Part shown: positions 1 to 8,339 of the stretch, piece by piece
Layout of the letters: every line of letters begins with the position of its first letter
Numbering within the stretch: the stretch's first letter is position 1
Notes under the pieces: model-generated
The model's input: the letters and a program-made list of their open reading frames with translations, nothing else
The model's database searches: none
Told to the model about the DNA's origin: nothing
From: Corynebacterium sp. KPL1814
GTDB lineage: Bacteria; Actinomycetota; Actinomycetes; Mycobacteriales; Mycobacteriaceae
Assembly (NCBI RefSeq): GCF_000478175.1
Contig: NZ_KI515774.1
Coordinates: forward strand, 130,368-194,367
Length of the DNA stretch: 64,000 nt
Reading direction: 5' to 3'
Position numbers and translations under genes: made by a program

Positions 1-939
1 GGCGTCTTCATCCGTAATGGCCTTGACACCTGCGGCGCGGGCGATGGCTTCGATGGACTTAGAGTTATTGGAGTTTTCCGCGAAGATGGCCTTGGCACCG
101 GAATCGCGGACCTCCTTGGCGGCATCCTCGATGTGCGAGGAAGTAGCATCCTGTTGGTTATTGAAGTCCGTGAGCGCGGAGCCGATGAACTTCACGTCAT
201 AGTCGTTGGAGAAGTAGCCGAAGGCATCGTGCGATGAAAAGAGCACGCGGTCCTGCTCGGGGACGGTCTCCAGGGACTCGGTGACCCATTTATCCAGCTC
301 GTCGAGCTGCTTGGTGTATTTTTCACCGACTTCCTTCACGGATGGTTCCTTATCGGCCAAGGCATCCACGATGTTTTCTACCTGGATCTTGGCGTTCTTG
401 GGGGAGGTCCACACGTGCGGGTCGTGGGTGAATTCTGGTTCCTCGCCGTCCTCGCCGGGGAAGGGCCACGGGCGAAGGTCTACCTTGTGGTTGGAATCGT
501 CATCGCCTGCAGTGACGATGGTCTCGCCGTCGAAGCCGGAGGACTCCACGGCGTTATCGAGGAAGTGCTCGAGGTCAACGCCGTTTTTAAAGAGGAAGTC
601 CGCATCCGCCATGGCACTCATCTGCTGCGGGGTCATCTCATGCTCGTGCGCGCTGGCATTCGGTGCCAGCAGGCAGGTGAGATCGAGGGTGGTATCACCC
701 CCTCCCTCGGTGGTCTCCTTGCCGCTGGAATCCACCTTGTGAAGCGTCATGCCACCCTGGGCAATCTGGGTGAGGTAATCGCAAATCTGCGTGGTGGTGG
801 CGACGGCCTTGATGGTCTGATCGTCGCCCGAACCGGAGCCCGCGTTGGCACCGTTGCCGCCGTCATTCGTGCTGCAGGCGGCGAGGGCGAGCCCGCTCAG
901 GGTCAACATCAGGCCCAGCTTGGCCACGTTCTTTTTCAT
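1..939 (-). CDS. Metal ABC transporter substrate-binding lipoprotein (MntA/ZnuA family), 3' end outside window
   Basis: This is the amino-terminal part of a cluster A-I solute-binding protein that would capture Mn2+ or Zn2+ outside the membrane and hand it to an ABC permease. The ATG at 939 opens a lipoprotein signal peptide with the lipobox LALAAC, Cys at about residue 22. A metal-ligand pattern follows: a histidine in an acidic His/Glu-rich stretch (AHEHE), then EHF, then HDPHVWTSP, typical of the TroA/ZnuA family, and later SSHDAFGYF. The carboxy-terminal end runs off the left edge. The permease and ATPase genes would be expected further left. A dyad resembling a MntR operator lies upstream (999-1016), which favours manganese, but sequence alone does not separate Mn from Zn. 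Confidence 0.85.
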   Translation of the reverse strand, partial: MKKNVAKLGLMLTLSGLALAACSTNDGGNGANAGSGSGDDQTIKAVATTTQICDYLTQIAQGGMTLHKVDSSGKETTEGGGDTTLDLTCLLAPNASAHEHEMTPQQMSAMADADFLFKNGVDLEHFLDNAVESSGFDGETIVTAGDDDSNHKVDLRPWPFPGEDGEEPEFTHDPHVWTSPKNAKIQVENIVDALADKEPSVKEVGEKYTKQLDELDKWVTESLETVPEQDRVLFSSHDAFGYFSNDYDVKFIGSALTDFNNQQDATSSHIEDAAKEVRDSGAKAIFAENSNNSKSIEAIARAAGVKAITDEDA

Positions 940-998
940 GAGTGCTCCTTTTTCAGGCTGAAACTTATCAAACAAAGAATAAACATACCCAATTAAAA

Positions 999-1016
999 GT
1001 TTCAAGGTATTGAACA
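999..1016 (-). promoter_or_regulatory. Candidate MntR (DtxR-family) operator upstream of the metal lipoprotein gene
   Basis: The inverted repeat TTCAA-GGTA-TTGAA, within GTTTCAAGGTATTGAACA, sits about 60 bp before the lipoprotein start in an AT-rich stretch. From memory, the C. glutamicum MntR site is TGTTCAATGCGTTGAACA; 13 of 18 positions agree. Regulation of the lipoprotein gene by MntR is an inference from this match and from gene function. Confidence 0.5.
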
Positions 1017-1163
1017 ATAAGATTTGGTATTGTGAGGTTCACTGCACTTTCGGTCTAGGGTAGGGAAGTGGTTTTCTCTGCGCGGCCTGCCCAATTGAGG
1101 CAAAGCGTGAGATAAAAGGCGGGCAGCTGAAAAACTCGGGCAGGTACGTTACTGTGGTATGAC

Positions 1164-2432
1164 ATGAGCAACACTGAACGCGAAGAAGTTCTGTCCAAAG
1201 CCCGTGCTGCTAAGGACGTTGCGCCCGTAGTGGCGCAGCTGTCCACGCCGCGCAAGAATGAAATCTTGCAGCGCGCAGCCGAAAATCTTATTGCCCACAC
1301 CGATGACATCCTTGCTGCCAACCAGCAGGACATTGAGGCAGGCCGCGAACGCGGCATGTCCGATTCCCTGATTGACCGCCTGACCTTGGACGCTGCCCGC
1401 GTCGAGGGCATTGCCGATGGCCTGCGCCAAGTCGCTGGCCTGCAAGACCCGGTAGGCGAGATCCTGCAGGGCCGCACCATGGATAACGGCATCCAGATGA
1501 AGCAGGTGCGCGTCCCGCTCGGTGTGATGGGCATGGTCTACGAGGCCCGCCCGAATGTCACCGTGGATGCCTTCGGCCTCGCTTTGAAATCCGGCAACGT
1601 GCCGCTGCTGCGCGGTTCCAAGTCCGCGCGCAACTCCAATACCAAGCTGGTGGAGCTCCTGCAGGACACCCTTGCAGAGTTTGATCTGCCGCGCGAGGTA
1701 GTCCAGCTCCTGCCCTGTGAGACCCACGATTCCGTCCAGGACTTGATTACCGCCCGCGGCTTGGTGGACCTAGTCATTCCCCGTGGCGGTGCCAAGCTCA
1801 TCGAGGCTGTAGTTACCGGCGCTACCGTTCCGGCCATCGAGACCGGTACCGGCAACTGCCACTTCTACATCGATGCTTCGGCCGATATGGACAAGGCCAT
1901 CGACATGGTCATCAACGGCAAGACCCGCCGCACCTCTGTCTGCAACTCCACCGAGTGCGTGCTTATTGATGCCGCGCTTGATGATGTCACCAAGCTGCGT
2001 ATCGTCCGCGCCCTCCAGGACGCAGACGTCACCGTCCACGGTGATGTAGACGAGCTCGAGGGCTTCGGCGCCACGGACGTTGTTCAGGCTACCGAGGAGG
2101 ACTGGCGCGAAGAGTCGCTGTCCATGGATATCTGTGCGAAGGTGGTCGACGGCGTTGACGCTGCCATCGCCCACATCGCGGAATTTACCACCGGCCATAC
2201 CGAGGGCATCGCCGCCCAGGATGCGGACGTCTTGGTCAAGTTCGGCAACGAGGTTGATGCCGCAGCCGTCATGCTGAATGCCTCCACTGCCTTCACCGAT
2301 GGCGAGGTCTACGGCATGGGTGCAGAAATCGGTATTTCCACCCAGAAGCTGCACGCTCGTGGCCCAATGGCCCTGCCGGAGCTGACCTCCTCCAAGTGGG
2401 TCCTCCAAGGCACCGGTCACGTACGCCCATAA
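1164..2432 (+). CDS. proA: Glutamate-5-semialdehyde dehydrogenase (gamma-glutamyl phosphate reductase), ProA
   Basis: ProA performs the second step of proline synthesis, NADPH-dependent reduction of gamma-glutamyl phosphate to glutamate-5-semialdehyde in the cytosol. The 422-residue length is normal. Family landmarks are VPLGVMGMVYEARPNVTVDA near residue 117, ETGTGNCH near 226, and the catalytic cysteine Cys260 in SVCNSTE. The start is supported by a leaderless-type -10 hexamer TACTGT (1150-1155) 8 bases before the ATG. proB, often adjacent, is not visible here; it may lie outside the window. A secreted esterase gene begins 4 bases after the stop, so the two are probably cotranscribed although functionally unrelated. 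Confidence 0.97.
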   Translation: MSNTEREEVLSKARAAKDVAPVVAQLSTPRKNEILQRAAENLIAHTDDILAANQQDIEAGRERGMSDSLIDRLTLDAARVEGIADGLRQVAGLQDPVGEILQGRTMDNGIQMKQVRVPLGVMGMVYEARPNVTVDAFGLALKSGNVPLLRGSKSARNSNTKLVELLQDTLAEFDLPREVVQLLPCETHDSVQDLITARGLVDLVIPRGGAKLIEAVVTGATVPAIETGTGNCHFYIDASADMDKAIDMVINGKTRRTSVCNSTECVLIDAALDDVTKLRIVRALQDADVTVHGDVDELEGFGATDVVQATEEDWREESLSMDICAKVVDGVDAAIAHIAEFTTGHTEGIAAQDADVLVKFGNEVDAAAVMLNASTAFTDGEVYGMGAEIGISTQKLHARGPMALPELTSSKWVLQGTGHVRP

Positions 2433-2436
2433 GAAC

Positions 2437-3363
2437 GTGCGCCTTTTTCCTCTCTCTCGCGCCGCCGCTGGCTTTGTAGCTATCTCCGCCACGGCGGCGC
2501 TTGGCATGTCTGTGCTCACACCTGTCGCGGCAGCGGGGGAGACTCATCCGCCGGCCGAGACCTGCCCCGACTATGTATTCCTTGCCGCGCGCGGCTCGGA
2601 CCAAAATGAGGAACACGGGGAGTACTTCGGCCCGCAGCGCTATTCGGACCAGGGCGCGGAATCCAATGGCTATGAAGGTCCCAACCTCGCAGCGCTCTTC
2701 CACCTGGTAGAACAACGCCACCCCGGAACCATGGATAATGCCTACGTGCTGGCGTTGGATGCGGATGCATATCCGGCCTCTATGAACCTTCCACCGTTGG
2801 CCCAAGAGGGCGAAAACCTGGGCCCGCTGCAGCTGATGCGCCGCTTGGGCGGGGTGCTGCTGGAACACCCCTTGCACGAGCTGGTCTATCAGGTCACCGT
2901 CGGCTTTGTGCAGAGCCTGCGCAGTGGCATGAACAACGCGCCGCGCGTGGTGGAGAAGTACGAAGAGGAAACGGGTTGCAGCCCGCGCTATATCACCGCT
3001 GGGTATTCGCAAGGAGCCATTATCGCCACCAGCGCGGAGCGCTACCTCGCGTCCCAGGACAAGCTTGCCGGGGCGATCTACCTGGGCAATCCCTTGCGGC
3101 GTCCCGACGGCATGGCCGGGCCGATTCCGCGATATCTCATTCCTCACAGCGCCGCACTGCAGGCCGATCGCCGGATCGATTACTGCCTTGCCGGCGACTT
3201 CGTCTGCGACCTCAACCTGCGCAATGCCAAAGACGCCCTGGCCACCAAGGCCGCCCACCACGCCTCATATTTCCGCGATAGCGAAGGCGATGCGGCAGTG
3301 GAACAGGACAATGCCCGCGTGGCCGATACCGTGGCTGGCTGGCTTAACTCCCCAGCAGGGTAG
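2437..3363 (+). CDS. Secreted cutinase-family serine esterase
   Basis: This is a 308-residue alpha/beta hydrolase of the cutinase family, a group that in Corynebacteriales includes secreted esterases and lipases acting on lipids or mycolate esters. It starts with GTG 4 bases after proA. A Sec signal peptide covers about residues 1-33, ending near VAAAG. The mature part starts with an ETCPDYVFLAARGS-type block, with the nucleophile Ser191 in GYSQG. The acid is probably Asp248 (IDYC) and the histidine His274 or His275, with Cys250 and Cys257 nearby as in cutinases. The true substrate cannot be read from sequence. Coupling to proA looks like genome compaction rather than shared function. Confidence 0.85.
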   Translation: MRLFPLSRAAAGFVAISATAALGMSVLTPVAAAGETHPPAETCPDYVFLAARGSDQNEEHGEYFGPQRYSDQGAESNGYEGPNLAALFHLVEQRHPGTMDNAYVLALDADAYPASMNLPPLAQEGENLGPLQLMRRLGGVLLEHPLHELVYQVTVGFVQSLRSGMNNAPRVVEKYEEETGCSPRYITAGYSQGAIIATSAERYLASQDKLAGAIYLGNPLRRPDGMAGPIPRYLIPHSAALQADRRIDYCLAGDFVCDLNLRNAKDALATKAAHHASYFRDSEGDAAVEQDNARVADTVAGWLNSPAG

Positions 3364-3381
3364 CGGCTATACTCTCCAGCC

Positions 3382-3999
3382 ATGACTAATTCCCAGCGCA
3401 TTGGGATCATGGGCGGCACCTTTGATCCAATCCACAATGGCCACTTGGTCGCCGCCAGCGAGGCGGCGCACCGCTTTGCCCTCGATACCGTAGTCTTTGT
3501 GCCCACCGGCAAACCGTGGCAGAAGGCCTCCCGCGAGGTCACCGCCGCGGAGCACCGGTATTTGATGACGATGGTGGCAACTGCCTCCAACCCGCGCTTT
3601 ACCGTCTCCCGCGTGGACATCGACCGCAAGGGCCCTACCTATACCATCGATACCCTGCGGGATCTGCGCGAGCTTTTTCCGGACGCCGAGTTTTACTTCA
3701 TCACCGGTGCGGATTCCCTGCAATCCATTATGAGCTGGCATAACTGGGAAGAGATGCTGGAAATGGCGCACTTCGTGGGCGTCACGCGCCCGGGCTACGA
3801 GCTGAGTACGGACATGCTGCCCGCCGGTTCGCGGGAGGATATCAACCTTATCGATATCCCGGCCATGGCCATTTCTTCCACGGATTGCCGCGAGCGGGCC
3901 GCCCAAAACCGCCCGGTGTGGTACCTGGTTCCGGATGGGGTGGTGCAATACATCACCAAAAATAACCTCTACTCGGCGCAGCCGGATAAACCTTTATAG
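3382..3999 (+). CDS. nadD: Nicotinate-nucleotide adenylyltransferase, NadD
   Basis: NadD joins nicotinate mononucleotide with ATP to give deamido-NAD in NAD synthesis. The 205-residue protein has the nucleotidyltransferase signature [12 protein letters not shown] at residues 11-22 and an ISSTDCR motif at 164-170, the position of the usual ISST-x-R phosphate-binding segment. A -10 hexamer TATACT (3368-3373) lies 8 bases before the ATG, so transcription probably starts at or next to the start codon (leaderless). The order nadD-rsfS-histidine phosphatase-degV is the conserved actinobacterial one. Confidence 0.97.
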   Translation: MTNSQRIGIMGGTFDPIHNGHLVAASEAAHRFALDTVVFVPTGKPWQKASREVTAAEHRYLMTMVATASNPRFTVSRVDIDRKGPTYTIDTLRDLRELFPDAEFYFITGADSLQSIMSWHNWEEMLEMAHFVGVTRPGYELSTDMLPAGSREDINLIDIPAMAISSTDCRERAAQNRPVWYLVPDGVVQYITKNNLYSAQPDKPL

Positions 4000-4089
4000 T
4001 TCAAGTTTGGGCACAATCGCGCCGAACGTGCAAGAATAGACAGCTAAAAGACACTTCCTCACCAGACGCGAAAAGGGAATTTTTATACA

Positions 4090-4560
4090 TTGTCTATTTC
4101 TGATCTCGCCCGCCGCATGGCGGCAACCGCGGCGCATGCCGCACAGGACAAGCTAGCAAGCAATATCGCTGCAATCGATGTCTCCGATGTCCTCGCCATC
4201 ACCGAGGTTTTTGTGCTGGCTTCTGCCGATAATGAGCGCCAGGTCGGCTCCATCGTGGATGAGGTGGAGGACCAGATGACGGCTCAGGGCTTCGAGCCGC
4301 AGCGCCGCGAGGGCAACCGCGAAAACCGCTGGGTGCTGTTGGATTATGGCAATATCGTCATCCACGTGCAGCGCACGGACCAGCGGGAGCACTATGGGCT
4401 CGACCGCCTCTACCACGATTGCCCTTTGGTGGACATTGAGGGCATTGAGCCACCCGAGCGCCCCGGCGATTGGACCAACGGCATCAATCCGCGCACCGTG
4501 GATTCCATTGATGAGCTGCCATTGGCGCAAAAGGCCCCTGGCGAGGACGAGGAGCTTTAA
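4090..4560 (+). CDS. rsfS: Ribosome silencing factor RsfS (YbeB/Iojap family)
   Basis: RsfS binds ribosomal protein L14 and blocks joining of the subunits when nutrients are scarce. The 156-residue protein carries the family core DVSDVLAITEVFVLASADNERQ near residue 31, then RWVLLDYGNIVIHVQ and REHYGLDRLY. The acidic tail (about residues 120-156) is longer than in E. coli YbeB. The start is TTG at 4090, preceded by an AAAAGGGAA purine run; no ATG lies nearby in frame. It lies between nadD and the histidine phosphatase, as in mycobacteria. Confidence 0.95.
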   Translation: MSISDLARRMAATAAHAAQDKLASNIAAIDVSDVLAITEVFVLASADNERQVGSIVDEVEDQMTAQGFEPQRREGNRENRWVLLDYGNIVIHVQRTDQREHYGLDRLYHDCPLVDIEGIEPPERPGDWTNGINPRTVDSIDELPLAQKAPGEDEEL

Positions 4561-4567
4561 CCCCACC

Positions 4568-5266
4568 ATGAGCCGCCGCCTGATTCTGATCCGCCACGGA
4601 CAAACCACCTACAATGCCTCCGGCCGCATGCAGGGCCACTTGGACACTGAGCTTTCCGATGTCGGCTATGAGCAGGCCCGCGCCGCCGCCCGCCTGCTCC
4701 GGGATCAGGGCGTGGTAAAAATCGTCGCCTCCGATTTGCAGCGCGCGCGAGAAACCGCGCGGGTGGTGGCAGAATCGCTCGGCCTGGACTTTTCTACGGA
4801 TCCTCGCCTGCGCGAAACCAATCTGGGGCAGTGGCAGGGTAAAAGCTCTGCCGAAGTGGATGCTGAATTTCCCGGTGCCCGCGCCATCTGGCGCCACGAT
4901 CCCACCTGGGCCCCGCCAGAAGGCGAGTCCCGCGTAGATGTGGCGCGGCGCGCACGCCCAGTCGTCGACGAGCTCATGCAGGAATTTTCCGGCTGGGATG
5001 ATGGAGCCGTGCTCATCGTCGCCCACGGGGGCGCAATTTCCGCGCTCACCTGCCACCTGTTGGGCTTGGACCACGGCCAGTACGGCATTTTGTCCGGGCT
5101 GAAAAATACCCACTGGTCGCAGCTGACCGCCCGCCCGGATTTCAATCCGGAAACCCCCGTAAACTCGCTTGAATTTACACCGGAGACGGTGGCGAGCGCG
5201 CAGTGGTACTTTGACGGCTGGAATATGGGTGGCGAGGTCACCGGTGATGGAGGGGCAGATACCTAG
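4568..5266 (+). CDS. gpgP: Histidine phosphatase superfamily protein, probable glucosyl-3-phosphoglycerate phosphatase
   Basis: This 232-residue enzyme of the phosphoglycerate mutase-like superfamily has the phosphohistidine motif LIRHGQT (His10), Arg60, Glu83 and the second catalytic His153 in VAHGG. The ATG at 4568 is chosen because the RHG motif begins right after it; the frame is open further upstream through rsfS but that is read-through. In M. tuberculosis the gene after nadD-rsfS encodes GpgP, which removes phosphate from glucosyl-3-phosphoglycerate in methylglucose lipopolysaccharide synthesis. The gene symbol rests on that synteny; a broad-specificity phosphatase is the alternative. 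The stop TAG shares its G with the GTG start of degV, so translation is probably coupled. Confidence 0.8.
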   Translation: MSRRLILIRHGQTTYNASGRMQGHLDTELSDVGYEQARAAARLLRDQGVVKIVASDLQRARETARVVAESLGLDFSTDPRLRETNLGQWQGKSSAEVDAEFPGARAIWRHDPTWAPPEGESRVDVARRARPVVDELMQEFSGWDDGAVLIVAHGGAISALTCHLLGLDHGQYGILSGLKNTHWSQLTARPDFNPETPVNSLEFTPETVASAQWYFDGWNMGGEVTGDGGADT

Positions 5267-6063
5267 TGACCGTTCGCGTCATTACTGACTCCGCGGCCAG
5301 CCTGCCCCCAGAGATTGCTGCAGAACTCGATATCACCGTTATTGACCTGCACGTGATGGATACCGAGGATAAGGGCGGAAAACTGCGCACCACCTCGGGC
5401 CTTTCCTCCCTCGAATTGGCCGCGGCCTACGGCCGGGAGATGGAAAAGGCACAGGATGATGGCGTCATCGCCATTCACCTGTCCAAGGAGCTTTCGTCCA
5501 CGTGGTCGGCGGCGGTGGCCGCGGCTGGGGTTTTCCCCGATACGGTGCGGGTTATCGATTCCGGTTCGGCCGGCATGGTCATGGGTGCTGCGGCAATGGC
5601 GGCGGCCACCAAGGCGGCACAAGGCGAAGCGCTGGAAGAATGCCACGCGGCGGCGTTAGACAGCATCGAGCGCGCGGCTACCTGGGTGTACCTGCATTCC
5701 ACGGAGGATATGCGCCGCTCGGGCCGCATGTCTGCCGCCACCGCCATGTTGTCCACCGCGCTTTTAGCCACCAAGCCGATTATGTCCATCGTGGACGGCA
5801 AACTGGAATTGGTGGGAAAAACCCGCACGCAGACAAAGGCTTTTACCAAGGTAGTAGAGATCATCGCCGCCCGCGCCGTCGGGGATCCAGCCTTCATCGC
5901 CATTCAACACAATCAGGCTAGCGAGGCGGCGGACGAGCTGCAGGGCCTCTTGCGCGATGCCCTGCCAGAAGGCACGTCCTTTATCACTACGCCCTTAACC
6001 GAGGTGCTCGCCGTGCACGCTGGACCCTCCGCCATTGGGGTATCTGCGGTATTTAGCTCCTAG
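5266..6063 (+). CDS. DegV family fatty-acid-binding protein
   Basis: DegV proteins bind a fatty acid in a two-domain fold and in Firmicutes feed exogenous fatty acids to a fatty acid kinase; the role in actinobacteria is less clear. The 265-residue protein begins VRVITDSAASLPPEIA, the family's opening signature, has an IHLSKELSSTW block near residue 67, and a VIDSGSAGM lipid-contact block near residue 91. It starts with GTG overlapping the preceding stop by one base and so is translationally coupled to the phosphatase. Confidence 0.93.
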   Translation: MTVRVITDSAASLPPEIAAELDITVIDLHVMDTEDKGGKLRTTSGLSSLELAAAYGREMEKAQDDGVIAIHLSKELSSTWSAAVAAAGVFPDTVRVIDSGSAGMVMGAAAMAAATKAAQGEALEECHAAALDSIERAATWVYLHSTEDMRRSGRMSAATAMLSTALLATKPIMSIVDGKLELVGKTRTQTKAFTKVVEIIAARAVGDPAFIAIQHNQASEAADELQGLLRDALPEGTSFITTPLTEVLAVHAGPSAIGVSAVFSS

Positions 6064-6109
6064 GCCCTCGCACGCACGGGCGAAGCCCGACGGCCTGTGC
6101 ACCCCCGAT

Positions 6110-6118
6110 TGTGGATAA
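6110..6118 (-). other. Consensus DnaA box (TTATCCACA)
   Basis: TGTGGATAA on the plus strand is an exact DnaA box on the minus strand. It lies in the degV-comEA intergenic region, 41 bp from a second exact box in the opposite orientation. Binding by DnaA is inferred from the consensus only. Confidence 0.6.
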
Positions 6119-6158
6119 CCACCCCGCCAGGACCCGTTTGGTTGCTTCCTACAACGAC

Positions 6159-6167
6159 TTATCCACA
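6159..6167 (+). other. Consensus DnaA box (TTATCCACA)
   Basis: Exact TTATCCACA upstream of comEA, facing the box at 6110-6118. The pair lies within the 150 bp before the chosen comEA start and could affect comEA-comEC transcription. Confidence 0.6.
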
Positions 6168-6221
6168 GCGCCTCCGCCCACGTTCTCGCACCGCACGCGG
6201 CGGCTTCCTAGCCTGTGGGCT

Positions 6222-6899
6222 ATGGCGGCACCCAAAATCAGCGAACGACTCCGCGAATTTACCCAACCCACCGGCGAGGAAGAACTCCTCCATGTCGATT
6301 ACCCGCGCCCGCGCGTGCGCATCAGCCGCTGGCAGGCCTGCGCTGTAGCCATCATTGTGGTGGTGGGCGTCATTATCTGGCTGGGCCTTAGTACCCGCAA
6401 TTCGGATGAGTCCGGCATGCCCGAACCCGCGGCGATGGGCAGTACCACCGCCGAGCCTAGCGCGGAGGCGAGCGAGATCGTCGTATCCGTCGTCGGCGAA
6501 GTTGCAGCGCCCGGCCTGAAGACCCTCGAGCCTGGTGCCCGCGTCGCCGATGCCCTCGCGGCCGCCACGCCCTTGCCGGAGGCGGAGACCATGACGCTCA
6601 ACCAAGCGCAGCGGCTTGCCGATGGCCAGCAGCTCCACGTCCTGCCCCAAGGTGCTCCGCCCGACCCCGCGCTTACCGATGCCCCCGCCGCAGTACCCGC
6701 CGGCGGCGATAAAGTCAGCCTCAATTCCGCGACCGCCGCCGATCTCATGGATCTCAACGGGGTAGGGGAGGTCACCGCGGAAGCCATCGTCTCCTTCCGC
6801 GAAGAGCGCGGGGGTTTTAAGGACGTCGAGGAACTCCTCGAGGTCAGCGGGATTGGTCCCGCCAAGTTTGCCAAGCTCAAAGATGACGTGCAGCTGTAG
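6222..6899 (+). CDS. comEA: Competence protein ComEA (membrane-anchored DNA-binding protein)
   Basis: ComEA binds incoming double-stranded DNA at the outer face of the membrane and passes it to the ComEC channel. From the ATG at 6222 the protein has 225 residues: a cytoplasmic stretch, one membrane segment at about 37-57, a Ser/Glu-rich linker, an SLBB-like region at about 86-150 (VVSVVGEVAAPGL) and two helix-hairpin-helix motifs at about 175-225 (LNSATAADLMDLNGVGE and VSGIGPAKF). An upstream GTG in frame at 6111 lies inside a DnaA box and would add residues not typical of the family, so it was not used. Ribosome binding is weak. comEC follows after 20 bases. Confidence 0.9.
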   Translation: MAAPKISERLREFTQPTGEEELLHVDYPRPRVRISRWQACAVAIIVVVGVIIWLGLSTRNSDESGMPEPAAMGSTTAEPSAEASEIVVSVVGEVAAPGLKTLEPGARVADALAAATPLPEAETMTLNQAQRLADGQQLHVLPQGAPPDPALTDAPAAVPAGGDKVSLNSATAADLMDLNGVGEVTAEAIVSFREERGGFKDVEELLEVSGIGPAKFAKLKDDVQL

Positions 6900-6919
6900 G
6901 CAGAAGAGGCCACGCCGCG

Positions 6920-8323
6920 ATGAAAGAACTCCGCCTGCTGCCCGGCGCCTTGACCGCATGGGTGGCGGTCATCGCGGTGCTGGTTTTCGGGCAGGGGTGG
7001 GCCGTGGCGTGCATCGGCAGTGTCGTAGGAATATGCCTGCTCGCCCGGCACTGGGGCCAAGCCATCTTTTGCGGCGTGATTGCCAGCGCCGCCGCCTTCG
7101 TAGCAGGCGTGCGACAGGCGCGTGCGGCCGCCTTTGACTTCGGCCGCGAGATTACCGGCCGCGTGGTCACCGCGCCGACCCAAACGAGCACCGGCGGCTG
7201 GCTCATCCGGCTCGATGTCCCAGGCTACCCCGCGCAGCTTCCGGTCTTTAGCCCCGAACCACTGAGCGCACCCGCCGGAACGCAGGTCACGGCAGCGATT
7301 CAGCTTTCCGAGTCCGACCAACCCGGAGTCGGGACCGTTATAGCCAACGCCTCCCACTTGAGCATCGCCGCGCCACCTTCGGGCGTGGCCGGCTGGGCCG
7401 CACGGGTGGCCGATAACTTCCGAGCGGTCGTACTAGAGGCGGTAGGCCCGAGCAGCCAGGGGCTCATCCCAGGCATGGTGCTTGGTGATACCTCCCTGCA
7501 AAGCCCAGCCGAGCGCGAACTCTACATCGATACCGGGCTATCGCACCTCAGCGCTGTATCCGGTGCCAATGTGGCCATCGTCTGTTCCTTCGCCGCCATC
7601 GTTTGCGCCGCGTGCGCCGCCGGACCGCGCACCAAGGTGGCGGTGTCCTTGGCCGCGCTAGCCACATATGTCGTCTTGGTGGGACTTGAACCGTCGGTGC
7701 AGCGCGCGGCCGTCGCCGGGGTAGTGGGCCTGCTCGCGGTGCTGCACTCTTCCACCATGGAACCCATTCACGCGCTCAGCCTCGGCATCCTCACCCTCCT
7801 TTTCGTGGATTCGGACCTCGCGGTGCACTTTGGCTTCGCGCTATCGTGCGCGGCGACCTTCGGCATCGTCATGCTAAGCCCGCTTATTTATTCGCAGCTC
7901 GCGGTCACCGGCTGGCCCGCCATCTTCCTGCGCGCTATCGCGGTGGCGATTGCCGCCGATATCCTCACTCTGCCGCTTATCGCCCTCATGTCCGGCGAGG
8001 TATCCGTCGTCTCGGTCCTCGCCAATGTCCTAGTAGCGCCCGCCACCGCACCCATTACCGTGGTAGGGCTGCTCGCGGCCATCGCCGCGCAGCTAGGCCC
8101 CCTGAGCATCATCGCCGCGGGATTATTGAAGCTCATCGAACCCGCAGCGTGGTGGATCAATACCATCGCCCACGGCGTGGCCAGCCTGCCCGTGGTCACC
8201 ATCACCGCCCACCCGCTATTTACGCTCCTCGCGTACGGATGGGTCATCGCCGGGCTGCTCTATCACAGGCCGTGGCTGACCTTGGCGGGGGTTATCGCTT
8301 GTCTAGGTGCGTTTGCCGCCTAA
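6920..8323 (+). CDS. comEC: ComEC/Rec2 DNA-uptake channel protein without metallo-beta-lactamase domain
   Basis: ComEC forms the inner membrane channel for single-stranded DNA during transformation. This 467-residue protein begins with two or three membrane helices, has a soluble OB-like region at about 60-170, then the polytopic Competence domain with signatures LIPGMVLGDTS and LSHLSAVSGANVAIV near residue 210. It ends in membrane helices and lacks the carboxy-terminal metallo-beta-lactamase nuclease domain of the roughly 770-residue B. subtilis protein. Short forms are usual in Corynebacteriales. Natural competence is not established by these genes alone. Confidence 0.92.
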   Translation: MKELRLLPGALTAWVAVIAVLVFGQGWAVACIGSVVGICLLARHWGQAIFCGVIASAAAFVAGVRQARAAAFDFGREITGRVVTAPTQTSTGGWLIRLDVPGYPAQLPVFSPEPLSAPAGTQVTAAIQLSESDQPGVGTVIANASHLSIAAPPSGVAGWAARVADNFRAVVLEAVGPSSQGLIPGMVLGDTSLQSPAERELYIDTGLSHLSAVSGANVAIVCSFAAIVCAACAAGPRTKVAVSLAALATYVVLVGLEPSVQRAAVAGVVGLLAVLHSSTMEPIHALSLGILTLLFVDSDLAVHFGFALSCAATFGIVMLSPLIYSQLAVTGWPAIFLRAIAVAIAADILTLPLIALMSGEVSVVSVLANVLVAPATAPITVVGLLAAIAAQLGPLSIIAAGLLKLIEPAAWWINTIAHGVASLPVVTITAHPLFTLLAYGWVIAGLLYHRPWLTLAGVIACLGAFAA

Positions 8324-8339
8324 CGCTAAAATGGTGGGC

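Noticed and set aside
2293..3261. 322-codon minus-strand frame opposite the cutinase gene
   Set aside because: Antisense to a gene with clear catalytic motifs and signal peptide; composition typical of shadow frames.
4346..4567. Upstream extension of the histidine phosphatase
   Set aside because: It would run through most of rsfS in another frame; the RHG motif starts right after the ATG at 4568.
6111..6221. Upstream GTG start for comEA
   Set aside because: The extra residues overlap the DnaA boxes, have no ribosome site and do not resemble the family.
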